Of a DNA stretch of 64,000 nucleotides, positions 1 to 9,933 are shown piece after piece. The notes under the pieces were generated by a model. It had not been told where the DNA came from. It saw nothing but the letters and a program-made list of their open reading frames with translations, and did no database searches. The stretch's first letter is position 1; each line of letters opens with the position of its first letter. The stretch comes from Capronia americana. Its lineage: Eukaryota > Ascomycota > Eurotiomycetes > Chaetothyriales > Herpotrichiellaceae. The stretch covers positions 124,001 through 188,000 of the forward strand of contig JADWQD010000018.1 in the NCBI GenBank assembly GCA_016110215.1, given 5' to 3'. The position numbers were made by a program, and so were the translations under genes.

Positions 1-1469
1 ATCAAACGAAGACATTTCGGAAAAGTCCTGGATTGAGAGATTTGGACTTGTCTCTTCGTCGGGGGCGTTCTGGACTGATCGAACTTTGACTATTGAGAGG
101 TGACTGACTGGAAGACGGAGGATGGCTTGAGAGAAGACTGGATCTTACACCTACCTTTGATATAAGAAGCTTGGGAAGAGAGACGCGGGACCAACCCTGC
201 CACGTTTCTGGAATCCGTATTGACCCGCCACTTGGCAATATCAGAAATAGTCCTTACATTACTCGGGACTCCTGGAAACAAACTACCACCAGCCCTCGAA
301 GGTCTTCGTATCCGGTCGGACTGTCTCCCAGGATATCTCCCAGTGTTGTGGGCGTTACCGGTTTTGGACCAATACTGCCCGTCTCACACGAATACTTAAT
401 CACATCGTACTTCTCCCACGTCGAGGACCAATGATAGGATGACCTACCCCGCCGCCTTCCAGTAAGCCATGTATATCAAACAGCTCCAAGTATTACGAAC
501 CACTGATCCTGCTCGAGTGCCAAGACTGCAGTCACCCAAACGCTGAGGCAGTCAGTGTCTTCGAACCCCAATGTCCTGCGAATCTAGCCGCATCGCCACT
601 ACCGAAGTGCCGGTCTTGGAGGCTTCGACGATGCTGAGGGGCCTTATTGTCGTTGCGTCGTAGGCCGTATGCCTGAAGGTTGCTTAATATATCGCTTGTA
701 ATGCGCCTGACGTACTGCCTACTCGCCTCTCAGTGCATTGGAGCTCCTGGAGGCATAATGAAGCGCCACCTCCCGGATAGTCAGAATGGGGTTGGAGTTA
801 GTCTATTGCCGGACATCGGCCTGCTTTTCCACATCGTTAGGACCCCTAGACCGAAGCTCAAACATCTGACCTGAGGAACAGAACGGAGGTTTCGGGTTGG
901 ATCGGCCAGTGCACCTGCACCTTGCTACCTTAGAAGCATCACCAATGAGGCCTCGTGGACATCGTCAAGTCCATGCAAGCCATTTCCCAGTAGTCTGAAT
1001 CATTTGATTGCCTTGGTATGCCTTGGTATGCCCGAGCTGAACAAGCTCGAGTGTCAGTGATGAGTCGAGTAAGCGATTTCAGGTCCGATCCTAGCACAAG
1101 AGCTCCATAGGACTGCCGGCCAGAGATTCAGCGTGACATGAGATCGCAAGAGGCAAGCGACTGTGATAAAGGTGGAGTTGACGGCCTGTGCCACGATGAA
1201 ACATGCTGGAGCTCTCCCAGGATAATGCTCTGCTCGAGGTCGAACCAAACACAAGCGAAGGGACTAAGAAACCTTCAAAACAACATTTGTTTTGGGCTGT
1301 TATGTGACATTGGATAGTTGGAACACTTGGCAACTGCTCGCTGTCAATAGTGAATGAATCTCGTGCACATAATTGACGGTCGCCGAACGTCCCCGTACTT
1401 ACGAATAAACCAGGGTATCATTTAGATCTTATGGGGAGAAGTTATGCAATCCTCTAACAGGGGCCATGG
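1..1469. other. Left-edge intergenic region, no gene recognised
   Basis: The open frames here are short, overlap each other on both strands and resemble no family I know. The only structure seen is a perfect 10-base tandem duplication at 1011-1030. The right end is the 3' flank of the minus-strand SF3b gene. The far end of a gene lying outside the window cannot be excluded. Confidence 0.5.
1011..1030. repeat. 10-bp tandem duplication
   Basis: CCTTGGTATG occurs twice without a gap. It is a small local duplication in non-coding sequence with no evident role. Confidence 0.8.
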
Positions 1470-3263
1470 TCACCTCTTACTCCTCCTCTCCTCGTCCCTC
1501 TTTTGTCTCTTTCTCGACTCGGAGGCGATCATTTCTGACAGATCTTCCTGGAAATCCCAATTCGGATTCTGCTCGGCCCGCCGACCTTGATCGTAAGCGC
1601 GTCGCAAATCGTCTTTATCCATACCGTCACGCGCAGCCAGCGCGTCTGGGTCCATCGACACATCCACGTCGCCCGGCTTCTTGCGTTTGCGGGAATCGTC
1701 CTGTCCTAGAACCGGCAGGTGGCCCGGACCTTGCTGTTGTGCGGCCTTGATGTCGTAGACCCGGTCTCCACCAAAGAAGCCCTCGACGCGTGTTTGGCGT
1801 TCCGGAATAACTTGGTATGCCGATCTAGGATGCGACGATACCTCCGTCTCTGTACCACGGCGCTTTCTCAGGTCGAATTCAGAAACGGTCTCCGTACCAC
1901 CAATCTCTGTCGGCACAGCCGAAGTCATGCCACTGGGCGTTTCCAGGCCCGTTGAGGTTTCGATGCCAGCTCCACCATCTTCTTCGTCTTCATCCTCGTC
2001 TTCTTCCTCGTCTTCCTCTTCAGACTCTTCTTGTTGCTGCAACTCACCCCAAAGTTCCTTTTCAATCGGTTCTCCTTGCTGGGTGTTCTGTTGCTGCTGG
2101 AGCACGCCGAAGATATCGCCCCCGTATAGGGGTCTATTTGTGGCTTCGTCAACCGGCGGCTTCCCCCATTGTCCTGGTGCGAAACCCCAACTTGCACCCG
2201 GAGGAGGAGGAGCATTCACACCGGGTACTTTCAAAGCTGGATATGAGGGTGGTGGTCCGTATCTTTGCATGTTGATCAGCCATGGAGGGGGGGCGCCTGG
2301 AGGCATGTTCAGAGCTTCCTTCAACTCGTCTGATAACTCGCCAGGTCTCAGATGTCGTAGATTTGTTTCGAACTCTTTACCTTCATAGTAGACCTCCCCG
2401 TATCTCGTCAATTCGGGCTTCGTCTGGAACTTGAAGAACGCATCATAGAGTTTTTGATAGTCGATATCAAGTTTTCCCGTCTTGCCCTGGACTCGTTCTC
2501 GTTGTCGTTGCTTCAAAGTGGCTTCTGCTTGCTTTTCTAGCACAGCATCACGCATTTCCGCGATACCGGTCTCTTGAATGAACTTTGGCAGCGCAAAGGG
2601 CGGCTTCTCAATACCTCGCTTGGACGATAGGTACTCTCGTTTGAGCGACCAATGAGTCGGTACAGGTACAACATTTCGATATGACTTCATGTGGACAAGT
2701 AGCCTCGGATCTGGTGCAGATGTGTCTGTCCACTCGACCATTTCCGGCTTCTTCACAATGGCCTTCAACTCTGCAACGGATAACTTGGTCATCTCTTTCC
2801 GCTTCTTTTTGGAGATTTTGGGCGCGGAATTCTCTTCTTCTTCGTCCGGGATATCATCGTCATCGTCGTAGTACACTTCTGGCTTCTCTGGTTCTTTCAG
2901 CGACGGATCTTCCTTGTCCGCTTCCTCGAATCTGCCCATGATATCCTTGTACATGTCGAACAGGGGGTTCTCTTCATCGACAATGAGAGGATCCATGAGA
3001 GGGTCACCATTGGGTGAGTCGTTTTCTGACTTGATTCTTTTGCCATTGGTTTTCGCGGGCGTTTGCGGTGCCGCCTCAGGATTTGGTGCTGGTGTCTCAT
3101 CTTTCACCGCGACATCGGTAGATGCTGCGTCGCTTCCCTGGACGATATTAGTGTCGGGAAAAGTCGGCGCCAAAAATGATCGCACCTTATCTTTCTGATG
3201 TTTCTCGGCCTTCTTCTTCGCTCGCCTCAGCTGGTTCTTGCTCGGCTTCGCAGCGGCAGCCAT
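1470..3263 (-). CDS. CUS1: Splicing factor 3B subunit 2 (SF3b145/Cus1)
   Basis: This 597-residue, single-exon protein belongs to the SF3b complex of the U2 snRNP, which helps anchor U2 at the intron branch point in the nucleus. In order it has a basic N-terminus (residues 1-25), an acidic stretch, a DUF382 region (about 155-285) beginning near KLSVAELKAIV and including HWSLKREYLSSKRG, a PSP proline-rich region (about 290-345) with MPPGAPPPWLINMQRYGPPP, a long Glu/Asp tract (about 405-425) and a basic C-terminus. This order is that of Cus1/SF3B2. The start is the first in-frame ATG and is followed by the typical lysine-rich N-terminus. No intron is needed. The acidic tract is coded by a low-complexity repeat. 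Neighbours are unrelated. Confidence 0.95.
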   Translation of the reverse strand: MAAAAKPSKNQLRRAKKKAEKHQKDKVRSFLAPTFPDTNIVQGSDAASTDVAVKDETPAPNPEAAPQTPAKTNGKRIKSENDSPNGDPLMDPLIVDEENPLFDMYKDIMGRFEEADKEDPSLKEPEKPEVYYDDDDDIPDEEEENSAPKISKKKRKEMTKLSVAELKAIVKKPEMVEWTDTSAPDPRLLVHMKSYRNVVPVPTHWSLKREYLSSKRGIEKPPFALPKFIQETGIAEMRDAVLEKQAEATLKQRQRERVQGKTGKLDIDYQKLYDAFFKFQTKPELTRYGEVYYEGKEFETNLRHLRPGELSDELKEALNMPPGAPPPWLINMQRYGPPPSYPALKVPGVNAPPPPGASWGFAPGQWGKPPVDEATNRPLYGGDIFGVLQQQQNTQQGEPIEKELWGELQQQEESEEEDEEEDEDEDEEDGGAGIETSTGLETPSGMTSAVPTEIGGTETVSEFDLRKRRGTETEVSSHPRSAYQVIPERQTRVEGFFGGDRVYDIKAAQQQGPGHLPVLGQDDSRKRKKPGDVDVSMDPDALAARDGMDKDDLRRAYDQGRRAEQNPNWDFQEDLSEMIASESRKRQKRDEERRSKR

Positions 3264-3971
3264 GGCTGAAAGGTTTTACCCGGGGGACACCTCTATGCCA
3301 GCGAGTGTGCAGTCAGCAAGGTAGGATTCTTGTAGTATGGCAATAACTTGGCGCGTGCGTGCGAAGACCCAAGCGAACTGGGTCAATGAATATTGTGAGA
3401 TTATTGTACGGCAATGTCCAACTGCAGCAGCTGCAGCCTGGTCTTCCAACGCCAAGCCTCGGCAGCGATACGCCGGCAAGGCTGTGGTTTTGCTGGTTGG
3501 TTTTCAGAAACGAAAAAAGAAACAAACATTTTACTCGTATCTCGAGTATGGCTATGCACAATGGAGGAAGGAATTCTACCCATAATATTGCGCACAGAAC
3601 CTTCTGGCCAACGGGGTGCCTTCTTCGCACCGATAATTTATGCATTGACGCTTCAGCACACCAGAAGCTCAGTTCCCTGGGCCTCTTCATTGTGCAGGGT
3701 TTGGTACTGATCGTGTCTCGATATGGCTTTCAGTTGAGCAGAGACAGGTGGTGAGTAGCTGGGAGGTTTCACGCTGAGCTCTCATACCCACGTCGCTTCA
3801 GCTAAAACGGCGAATGTAGTCCTCGGTAGAGAAGACAAAACACACTGCGTACAAAAGCATCATTATTTCAACACTGGTCTGCCCAGGGACGAAATCAAGG
3901 CTTGAAAGTCATGTCCCCCTGATACTGGGGCGTTTTGCAACAGACGTCTGTCCGATCACCTAGCATACTCA
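3264..3971. other. Intergenic: SF3b promoter and GFA-gene 3' flank
   Basis: Both flanking genes are on the minus strand, so this stretch should hold the promoter and leader of CUS1 and the 3' end of the GFA gene. No open frame here resembles a known protein. Confidence 0.6.
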
Positions 3972-5048
3972 TCAAGCTGTTGAATTGCTCAACCACGCCT
4001 CCACCAACTCCTCATCAACAGCTTCATTCCTCTTGCTAACAAGTTCCCTACCCCATTCCAACCACTCTCCCGCCATGACATTGCAAAACGTCGACCTCAA
4101 AACGCCAACACTCACATCGATGATGTACGGCCTCTCAAAGCTTTGATAGTACATGGTCGCACCACAGACCGTGCAGAAACTTCTCAGCACGTACTCGGAA
4201 GACTGATAATGTCGTAGCTTTTCGACTTGGACTGTTTCCTTAGCTTTCGGACCAAAAACCATCGGTTCGCCGTTGACTGTGTGGATCTGGGACGGAGGAA
4301 TATACGCCCATGGTTGTAGTGTGAACCCCAGTGTTAGCCGGCATGAGCGGCAGCAGCAGATTCGCGCATAGTATTTGTTGCGGTCGCTCTTAGGGACATA
4401 CCATCCCTCGCTAGACACCCCATACGATGGCGGTGCAATGCGCAGCTGACAGGCGCCGCAGTGGCAGGATACTTCGAGTGCCTCCCCTCGGTCTCTCCTT
4501 GCCACGGCTGGTTGATGCAATGATGTCTCTCGCAAGTGCTGGAGTTCGCTTTCCTTCAAAACTTCGGCACCTTTCTCCCCTGGCTCCGTGTTGTAACATG
4601 GCACATCACGATCACCAAGCTTCGTGAGAAACGGTGCGATTCCGCCATCCTTTGCGTCGCCGACATACTCATGGAACAAGACCTTTGATACGTTCTTTTC
4701 CGCGCTGCGTTGCCCAGTCATTCCTTCGGTGTGCTCCATTTCCACAATCCCCGCGCAAGCAGCCCATCGACCGTCCCTCTCAGACCTCACAAAAGCATTG
4801 CACCCACATTCTTTACAGAAGAAACGGGTATACTTCTCCGATGTCTTGAAAGCGGTAGCATTGTTCAGAGACTTCTCACTCGGCGAGCCCTCAATATCTA
4901 GGTACCATGCACCCAAAGAGCCTGTGGTACGGCGGCAGGTGTTGCAGTGACAGATGTTGTTCTCTATTGGAAGAGACTGGCTGGTGAGGAGCGTACCGGG
5001 CTCTCTAATGGAACCACACAGGCATGTCAGATGTGATGGTGTTGCCAT
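3972..5048 (-). CDS. Tandem GFA/CENP-V domain protein
   Basis: This 358-residue, single-exon protein has two GFA-type zinc folds, the family that includes glutathione-dependent formaldehyde-activating enzyme and CENP-V. Repeat 1 (about 9-120) shows CLCGS, CHCNTC and a later CKEC. Repeat 2 (about 195-325) shows CHCGAC, CCCRSC and CTVCG. Both therefore keep the cysteine pattern expected of two bound zinc ions. Single-domain GFA proteins are usually 130-190 residues, so this is a full duplication or fusion. The C-terminal tail (SKRNEAVDEELVEAWLS) is typical of fungal members. The substrate is unknown; glutathione S-adducts are only a family-level guess. The start is the first ATG, immediately before the first Cys motif. 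Confidence 0.9.
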   Translation of the reverse strand: MATPSHLTCLCGSIREPGTLLTSQSLPIENNICHCNTCRRTTGSLGAWYLDIEGSPSEKSLNNATAFKTSEKYTRFFCKECGCNAFVRSERDGRWAACAGIVEMEHTEGMTGQRSAEKNVSKVLFHEYVGDAKDGGIAPFLTKLGDRDVPCYNTEPGEKGAEVLKESELQHLRETSLHQPAVARRDRGEALEVSCHCGACQLRIAPPSYGVSSEGWYVPKSDRNKYYARICCCRSCRLTLGFTLQPWAYIPPSQIHTVNGEPMVFGPKAKETVQVEKLRHYQSSEYVLRSFCTVCGATMYYQSFERPYIIDVSVGVLRSTFCNVMAGEWLEWGRELVSKRNEAVDEELVEAWLSNSTA

Positions 5049-5830
5049 GGTCGTCCGCTGTGATAATAGTATGAATAACCCAGTGTACTAGAGTGCTTTC
5101 TACTACCAGTCTGTCGTGGTAGATTGCTTCCTTACAGCTGAGGAGCTGAGGAGCTGAGGAGTTAACCTGGACGCAGGTTCAGCAATAGCATGAACAAGCG
5201 CAAGAAGAGATGTTCAGAACTTTGTTTACCAATGGAGGTTTGCTATACGCCTCCGATCTTCACCTACTGAATGGTAACTCGAGACTTGTTTGTGGGGCTA
5301 TTCAAGTTGGGGAAATGCATTGTCGAAAGGCGGGAGGACGGAGGAACGTGATTGGGTGCAGCGTTTTCTCCCAGCGACGGCGATATCACGATGGTGATGA
5401 TGACGCCCGAACAACCGATCAGACAGGATTCTAAAGGACGAGCAGAATAGATGGAACGATAGCTTTTCCTATTCCCCTTGCCTGAGTATGGCGATCTGCT
5501 CTATCATTACAGAAATGGCTTTTGCCCTCCCTTCCCTCGTCTGATTCTGAATGGGTATCGTTCTCCGGGACCAACGCCAATGCTATGTCAATTTCGGCAC
5601 CGGAATGCCCTGTGATGAAAGGTAAGAAACCAGCAATAACATGATCATAAAAAGATTCAAGCCACCCATCCTATCCTATGCCTGCCATTATCCACAGACG
5701 TTCCACTCTCATGTCTTTACCTGGAGCACATCGCCGCCTGTCGATCAGAGAAGTACCAGGTCAATCAATTGTCTCAGGCGCGGACTTCTGGGCCTGCAGC
5801 CCGATGTGGACCTCTCCCTTGTTGCTCATA
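5049..5830. other. Intergenic region with GFA promoter
   Basis: It lies between the GFA start and the TFIIB stop, both on the minus strand. It contains an 8-bp tandem repeat at 5138-5161 just upstream of the GFA start. No credible coding frame was found. Confidence 0.6.
5138..5161. repeat. 8-bp tandem repeat, three copies
   Basis: CTGAGGAG is repeated three times without a gap, about 90 bp upstream of the GFA gene start. It is a microsatellite and may vary in length between strains. Confidence 0.85.
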
Positions 5831-6901
5831 CTAAGCACTAGGTAGATTCTTTTCATCGCCGAAGCCTTTATCCTGTTTCCCAAGCCAGCTCGGCTCGATG
5901 AGGTCTTTCCTCGCAAGATACAGGTACTTGTAGGCATGCTTGATGGTGGCATCACTGACACTTGCAACTTCACTGATCTGTTTGGTGGATTTCCCCAGAC
6001 CAACAAGGTGGCTAGCGAAATAGACACAAGCAGCGGCGTTGGATAGAGGGCTTCGACCAGCGAGCTCTTTGATCTCCGGAATCTTCTGTGCAAGTTCCGC
6101 TGCAATTTTCCCCACCCTAAAGGGACCTCCGAGCATGTTGTTGTACCGTTCGCAGAGTTGTTCCGGTTTCGTTGACTCCGTTGCATTGTAGGCGATTGAC
6201 TGGTTGGCGATGCCACCACTCTCCTCGATGGCCTGGATGCTATCGTTGGACCATTTCATCAAGAATTTTTCCAAGTGCTTGTACACTCGGCCGATATCTT
6301 TCTTGGGAACTGATGTCAAGCCGAAGATCTCACTGAACGATCGAGGTGCCTTTTGTTGACGGCATGCAATGAAGAGGCAGCCGGCCAAAATGACATCGAC
6401 TGGCTTACCCCGGAGGGCATTCGCTTCGTAGACACGCTTGTAATACCCTTTGGCGCTATTCTTGATGGGAAAAGTAAGCTGGGCTCTCTCCCCCCAAGCC
6501 TCAATTTGGGCATATGCAGTCTGGAGGACCTTGTCGGCCTTGTTCTCTTGTTGCAGTGCCTGGGCCTTTTTGAGCTTGCGCGTCTCTTTCGACACATTAG
6601 CCCCGCCACCACCGATCATTGTGCCCGAATTGCTGGCGTTGAGGAGATCGTTATCGGCTTCGCCGACACGATTGGGATCATCGCCTTTTCCCTCGTCTGA
6701 GTTGAATGTACGCCACTCGGACTCGTAGCTGACGAGACGCTCGGCCAAGACCATTCCACAGTTGGCGCAAATGGTGTCGGCGTTCTCCTCAATGAGATCA
6801 GGTGGGTACTGGTTGCATTCGGGGCAGACAAGATGGGTATTGAGATTCTCTCGCCAGGCGGGCGCGTCTGGAGGTTGATTCTCAGCTCCGGGGGTGGCCA
6901 T
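5831..6901 (-). CDS. SUA7: Transcription initiation factor TFIIB
   Basis: This 356-residue, single-exon general transcription factor bridges TBP on the promoter and RNA polymerase II. It has an N-terminal zinc ribbon with Cys26, Cys29, Cys45 and Cys48 (CPEC and CANC), then a B-reader/linker region with SYESEWRTFNSDE, then two cyclin-like repeats. The first repeat covers about 105-200 and includes GKPVDVILAGCLFIACR; the second covers about 235-320 and includes SPLSNAAACVYFASHLVG. Length and order match fungal TFIIB. The frame stays open for 49 codons upstream but has no ATG there, so MATPGAENQ at 6901 is the start. It diverges from ATP14 across 931 bp. Confidence 0.96.
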   Translation of the reverse strand: MATPGAENQPPDAPAWRENLNTHLVCPECNQYPPDLIEENADTICANCGMVLAERLVSYESEWRTFNSDEGKGDDPNRVGEADNDLLNASNSGTMIGGGGANVSKETRKLKKAQALQQENKADKVLQTAYAQIEAWGERAQLTFPIKNSAKGYYKRVYEANALRGKPVDVILAGCLFIACRQQKAPRSFSEIFGLTSVPKKDIGRVYKHLEKFLMKWSNDSIQAIEESGGIANQSIAYNATESTKPEQLCERYNNMLGGPFRVGKIAAELAQKIPEIKELAGRSPLSNAAACVYFASHLVGLGKSTKQISEVASVSDATIKHAYKYLYLARKDLIEPSWLGKQDKGFGDEKNLPSA

Positions 6902-7832
6902 CTTGGATTTCTTGGGTGCAAGATGCCCTGATTTTGTCTTGGTAACTCGACCGCTCAATGTTCCCTGCAGTCGCTGGGTCTGACGTCTCTTGATCCCTTT
7001 GTAGGTTGTTCGTAGGTTATGGTTGTTTGCGAAGGTCTTGACGAACAATGGGGAATACAGTTTGGCGGTGTTTTGAGACAGAGCCTGAACGGCTGGGTTC
7101 TGTTCGCGGCAGAAGCTGTAAGGCCTCGCCTGGCCAGTGCGTCACGCACCAGGAAAATCGAGGCAATCAGAGAAATCGAGGCCAATGATGGTGCAAATCG
7201 TATTGTATTTGAGCGCGGTTAACAGCTTCGGAGTGTAGACGCAGACTTGAGGGTCGTAAATCGTCGTACACTGGACCAAGGCAAGTGTCAGTCAGGTCAT
7301 CAACAAGTGAATGAGACAACCCAAAAGATGGTGCCGAACCACGCTCGAGTCAACTATCTAATGTCCAGTACCTTTTTCTCGCGCAAGAGAGAGCGGGAAG
7401 AGGCGATCGCAGTGTTTTTAAGTGAGCGCAGGCGCGAACGGGACGAGAATTCTGACTGCGACCGTTCAACCAGTGAAGGTCTCGTGAGTCAAAGAAAAGC
7501 TGAGATTTTCTGACCACGATATGTCGTCGTCAGCGATGCCGTTCGATCGTGCGCAAGGACGTCAATAAAGTCCCCTGTGGTAGGGAAGAAGGCAGAGATA
7601 ACTTCTTGACGAGTGCTGCGATTATGTGATGGCGAGAGGGTGGAGAGAAGGTGATGGAAAGGCAGTTCGGGTGCGTGAGGCGGCGAGGTGTTAAGCTGAG
7701 CCGCCTTACACGTGACTGCCGCATTTAGTCTAGTGTGGGAGCTGCATTTCACTTTCAACTCACTGGCAGGACCTCAATGAGAGCTCCTTGACTGACCGAA
7801 GCGATCCGTTGTACCATCTCCTCAACGTCAAA
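6902..7832. promoter_or_regulatory. Divergent SUA7/ATP14 intergenic region
   Basis: This 931-bp region separates the minus-strand TFIIB start from the plus-strand ATP14 start and must hold both promoters. I see no TATA box in a clear position and no convincing coding sequence. The sequence closest to ATP14 lacks a long pyrimidine tract. Confidence 0.5.
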
Positions 7833-8314
7833 ATGGCGCAGTCACTCAGGGCCAGTGTAAGTCTCTCAGCTGTAGGCATATTCAACCACTGACATGAAGC
7901 TCAGAGCCGTCTCCTTGCTCGGGTGAGCTCCAGAACGCTACCTACTTCGCGCCGAAGTTTTGCAGCTGCTTCAATCTCAAGAGGTTAGTGACCCCTCAGA
8001 ATAAGTCAAGAACCCATGACTGATATCTTGCAGCGGATTTGATTCAAGACCTGTACCTGAAAGAACTACGAGCATACAAGCCTCCGACACAGAAAGCCTC
8101 CGACGCCGAGGGACATGTTCAGAAATTCTCACCGCCTGCTGCGCCCAAATCGCCAGAAGAGACAAATCTAGCTAGCGAGATGAAGGATTACGAGGAACAG
8201 ACTGTGGAGATCGAAGGGTCGTCCTCTGAACCGGGAGAGACACAAGCCGAGGATAACTTTTTCGAAGACATCGATGCGATTGACGGCGAAGACAAGGAAG
8301 CTGCACACCATTGA
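7833..8314 (+). CDS. ATP14: Mitochondrial F1Fo ATP synthase subunit h (Atp14)
   Basis: Three exons, 7833-7856, 7905-7983 and 8034-8314, give 127 residues. Introns start GTAAGT and GTTAGT, and CTGAC/CTGAT branch sites precede both acceptors. The first 33 residues are rich in Arg, Ser and Ala and lack acids (for example SRLLARVSSRTLP and SRRSFAAAS), as expected of a mitochondrial presequence. The mature part begins near ADLIQDLYLKELRAYKPP, the hallmark of fungal subunit h, and continues as a strongly acidic tail. Subunit h belongs to the peripheral stalk of complex V in the inner membrane. The short exons hide the N-terminus from simple ORF searches. The family call rests on the LIQDLYLKELRAYKPP block and the acidic tail. 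Confidence 0.88.
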
Positions 8315-9933
8315 ACTGGATAAACTCTTCTGTACAATCAATCGAACATGGCATGAATCCCTTCTGCACCGACAGAGTGGGCCATTCAATTCGCTGCAAA
8401 CCGAGTTCATGCACTATTGTGAGAAGCCCATTCCGTTTCGGGGCATCTGTTAAAAGCTCGCCTGATCGAAGACCGTCGAGCTTTGACACTTTGCTGGAAA
8501 TTGGTCAACGCAGCTCGCGGAGGCCGACCTCATCGTCCTGATGTAGATTCCCGCCGCATCCCAGGATTGGCCGTGTCTTGTCGGATGATCCCCGGCTTTG
8601 ACAGCAAGGTCCCCCGCAAGCTATGCAGAATTATTGATACAACATGAAGAAGCCCATCATGCATGCCGGGGTCCGCAGGGCGACGGTCAAGCAGGAAAAT
8701 GGGTGTCTCCAGACTCTCTTCTTTACTGCCGCAGTTCCTTGGTTGTGTCATCTCATATCTGTAGAGTACATCCTCAGGCACCCATACCGAGTGCACTCCA
8801 AAGAATCTGACGGCGCAGCGTTAAGACCAGTCGCAGAAGACCATGATTGCAGTAGTGGCCGGAACATGTGATTGTTGTCTACGTAAGTAGTCCGAGGGAG
8901 CAAAGCCTTGAAAGAGGCCTCCCGGCAAATGGCAAGGACCAACATGCAGTGTAAGCAGTTTGTTGAGATCCGAACCAATTGGCAAGCGATATCTGTGCAC
9001 AGAGCGGGGGGAAACCCAGGTACTGAAACTTCGAAGAGGTTGTCACCGGGTGATTCTTTTGACCACAAGTAGCCAAAGTCCGGACTTGATGAACCGTAAA
9101 GTATATATAATCTGCGATCTTCAAAAGCCGTGCGTATCCATAAGACGGAAAAAGAGATATGCGCCAAACACTGGTCTCCAGTGGGATGATGCGATATGCG
9201 CTATCGATGGGGCACCCACCTGGCACCCCCTGGAGAGATAACGCAGTGTGCCAGTTTCACGCAACCTTCTGAGGGACAAGCGAAAAGCAACCTTGAAAGC
9301 AAAGTAAAAAGCCTTTTGCCTGAGTGGCCCCGTCAAGGCCGCGTCGGTGTTTGATGACGCCGATGTCTCTGTCTGGGCACCTCCGTAAGCCAGTCGTAGC
9401 CGCCAGCAGGCACTCCATCCAGCGATCCTGCATCCGGCTGCGACCTGCAACGTGCGTGGTTCAGGCGCAACTTGCGGCAACTAGCAACTCTGATTTCCAC
9501 GCAGGTTAAACTGAGATAATGCTTCCACCACCACTGTTTTCCTGCTTGCTTCGTTGTCAATATTTGTCCGTTTACACTACTTATTCTTCGGTCCTTCGTT
9601 ATCGTTCATGCTAAGCTTTACATTCTGCACATCTTCTGTCGTTAACGTGAGATTCGGGATCTTCCTGCCCTGAACATTGGATACAACACCCTTTCATTCA
9701 CCCCTCTGATTTGCAGCCTTCCGCTGCGTCGACCTGTCCACGGACTCATACTCGGGCCAGGCTCAGCCCACCATTTATTATCTTACGTATCGATGGTGCC
9801 CATCCGCCGCGTCTTGCCCTGATGGCGAGAAATAAGGAAAGGTCGATATCTCTCGCACTGGCGTAACCGCAGCGATACGCGGCACGGTTGGCTTTACTAG
9901 TCACACTGTTCCACCCGACCGGACGACTTCATC
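8315..9933. other. Long intergenic region and probable DUF1765-gene leader
   Basis: This 1.6-kb stretch has no recognisable coding frame. The last 400 bp are pyrimidine-rich and probably hold the promoter and 5' leader of the DUF1765 gene. A possible 5'-UTR intron runs from 9647 (GTGAGA) to 9716 (TTGCAG), but only transcripts could confirm it. Confidence 0.45.

Noticed and set aside
1980..2035. Coding-strand-opposite frames over the SF3b acidic tract (long poly-Ser reading)
   Set aside because: They are shadows of the GAA/GAC-rich repeat that codes the Glu/Asp tract of CUS1 on the minus strand.
6902..7048. 49-codon in-frame extension upstream of TFIIB
   Set aside because: The extension begins with TTG, has no ATG and is basic low-information sequence; the ATG at 6901 gives the normal TFIIB N-terminus.
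8748..9167. 139-codon minus-strand open frame
   Set aside because: It has no recognisable motif or neighbouring exon signal and overlaps other chance frames in the intergenic region.
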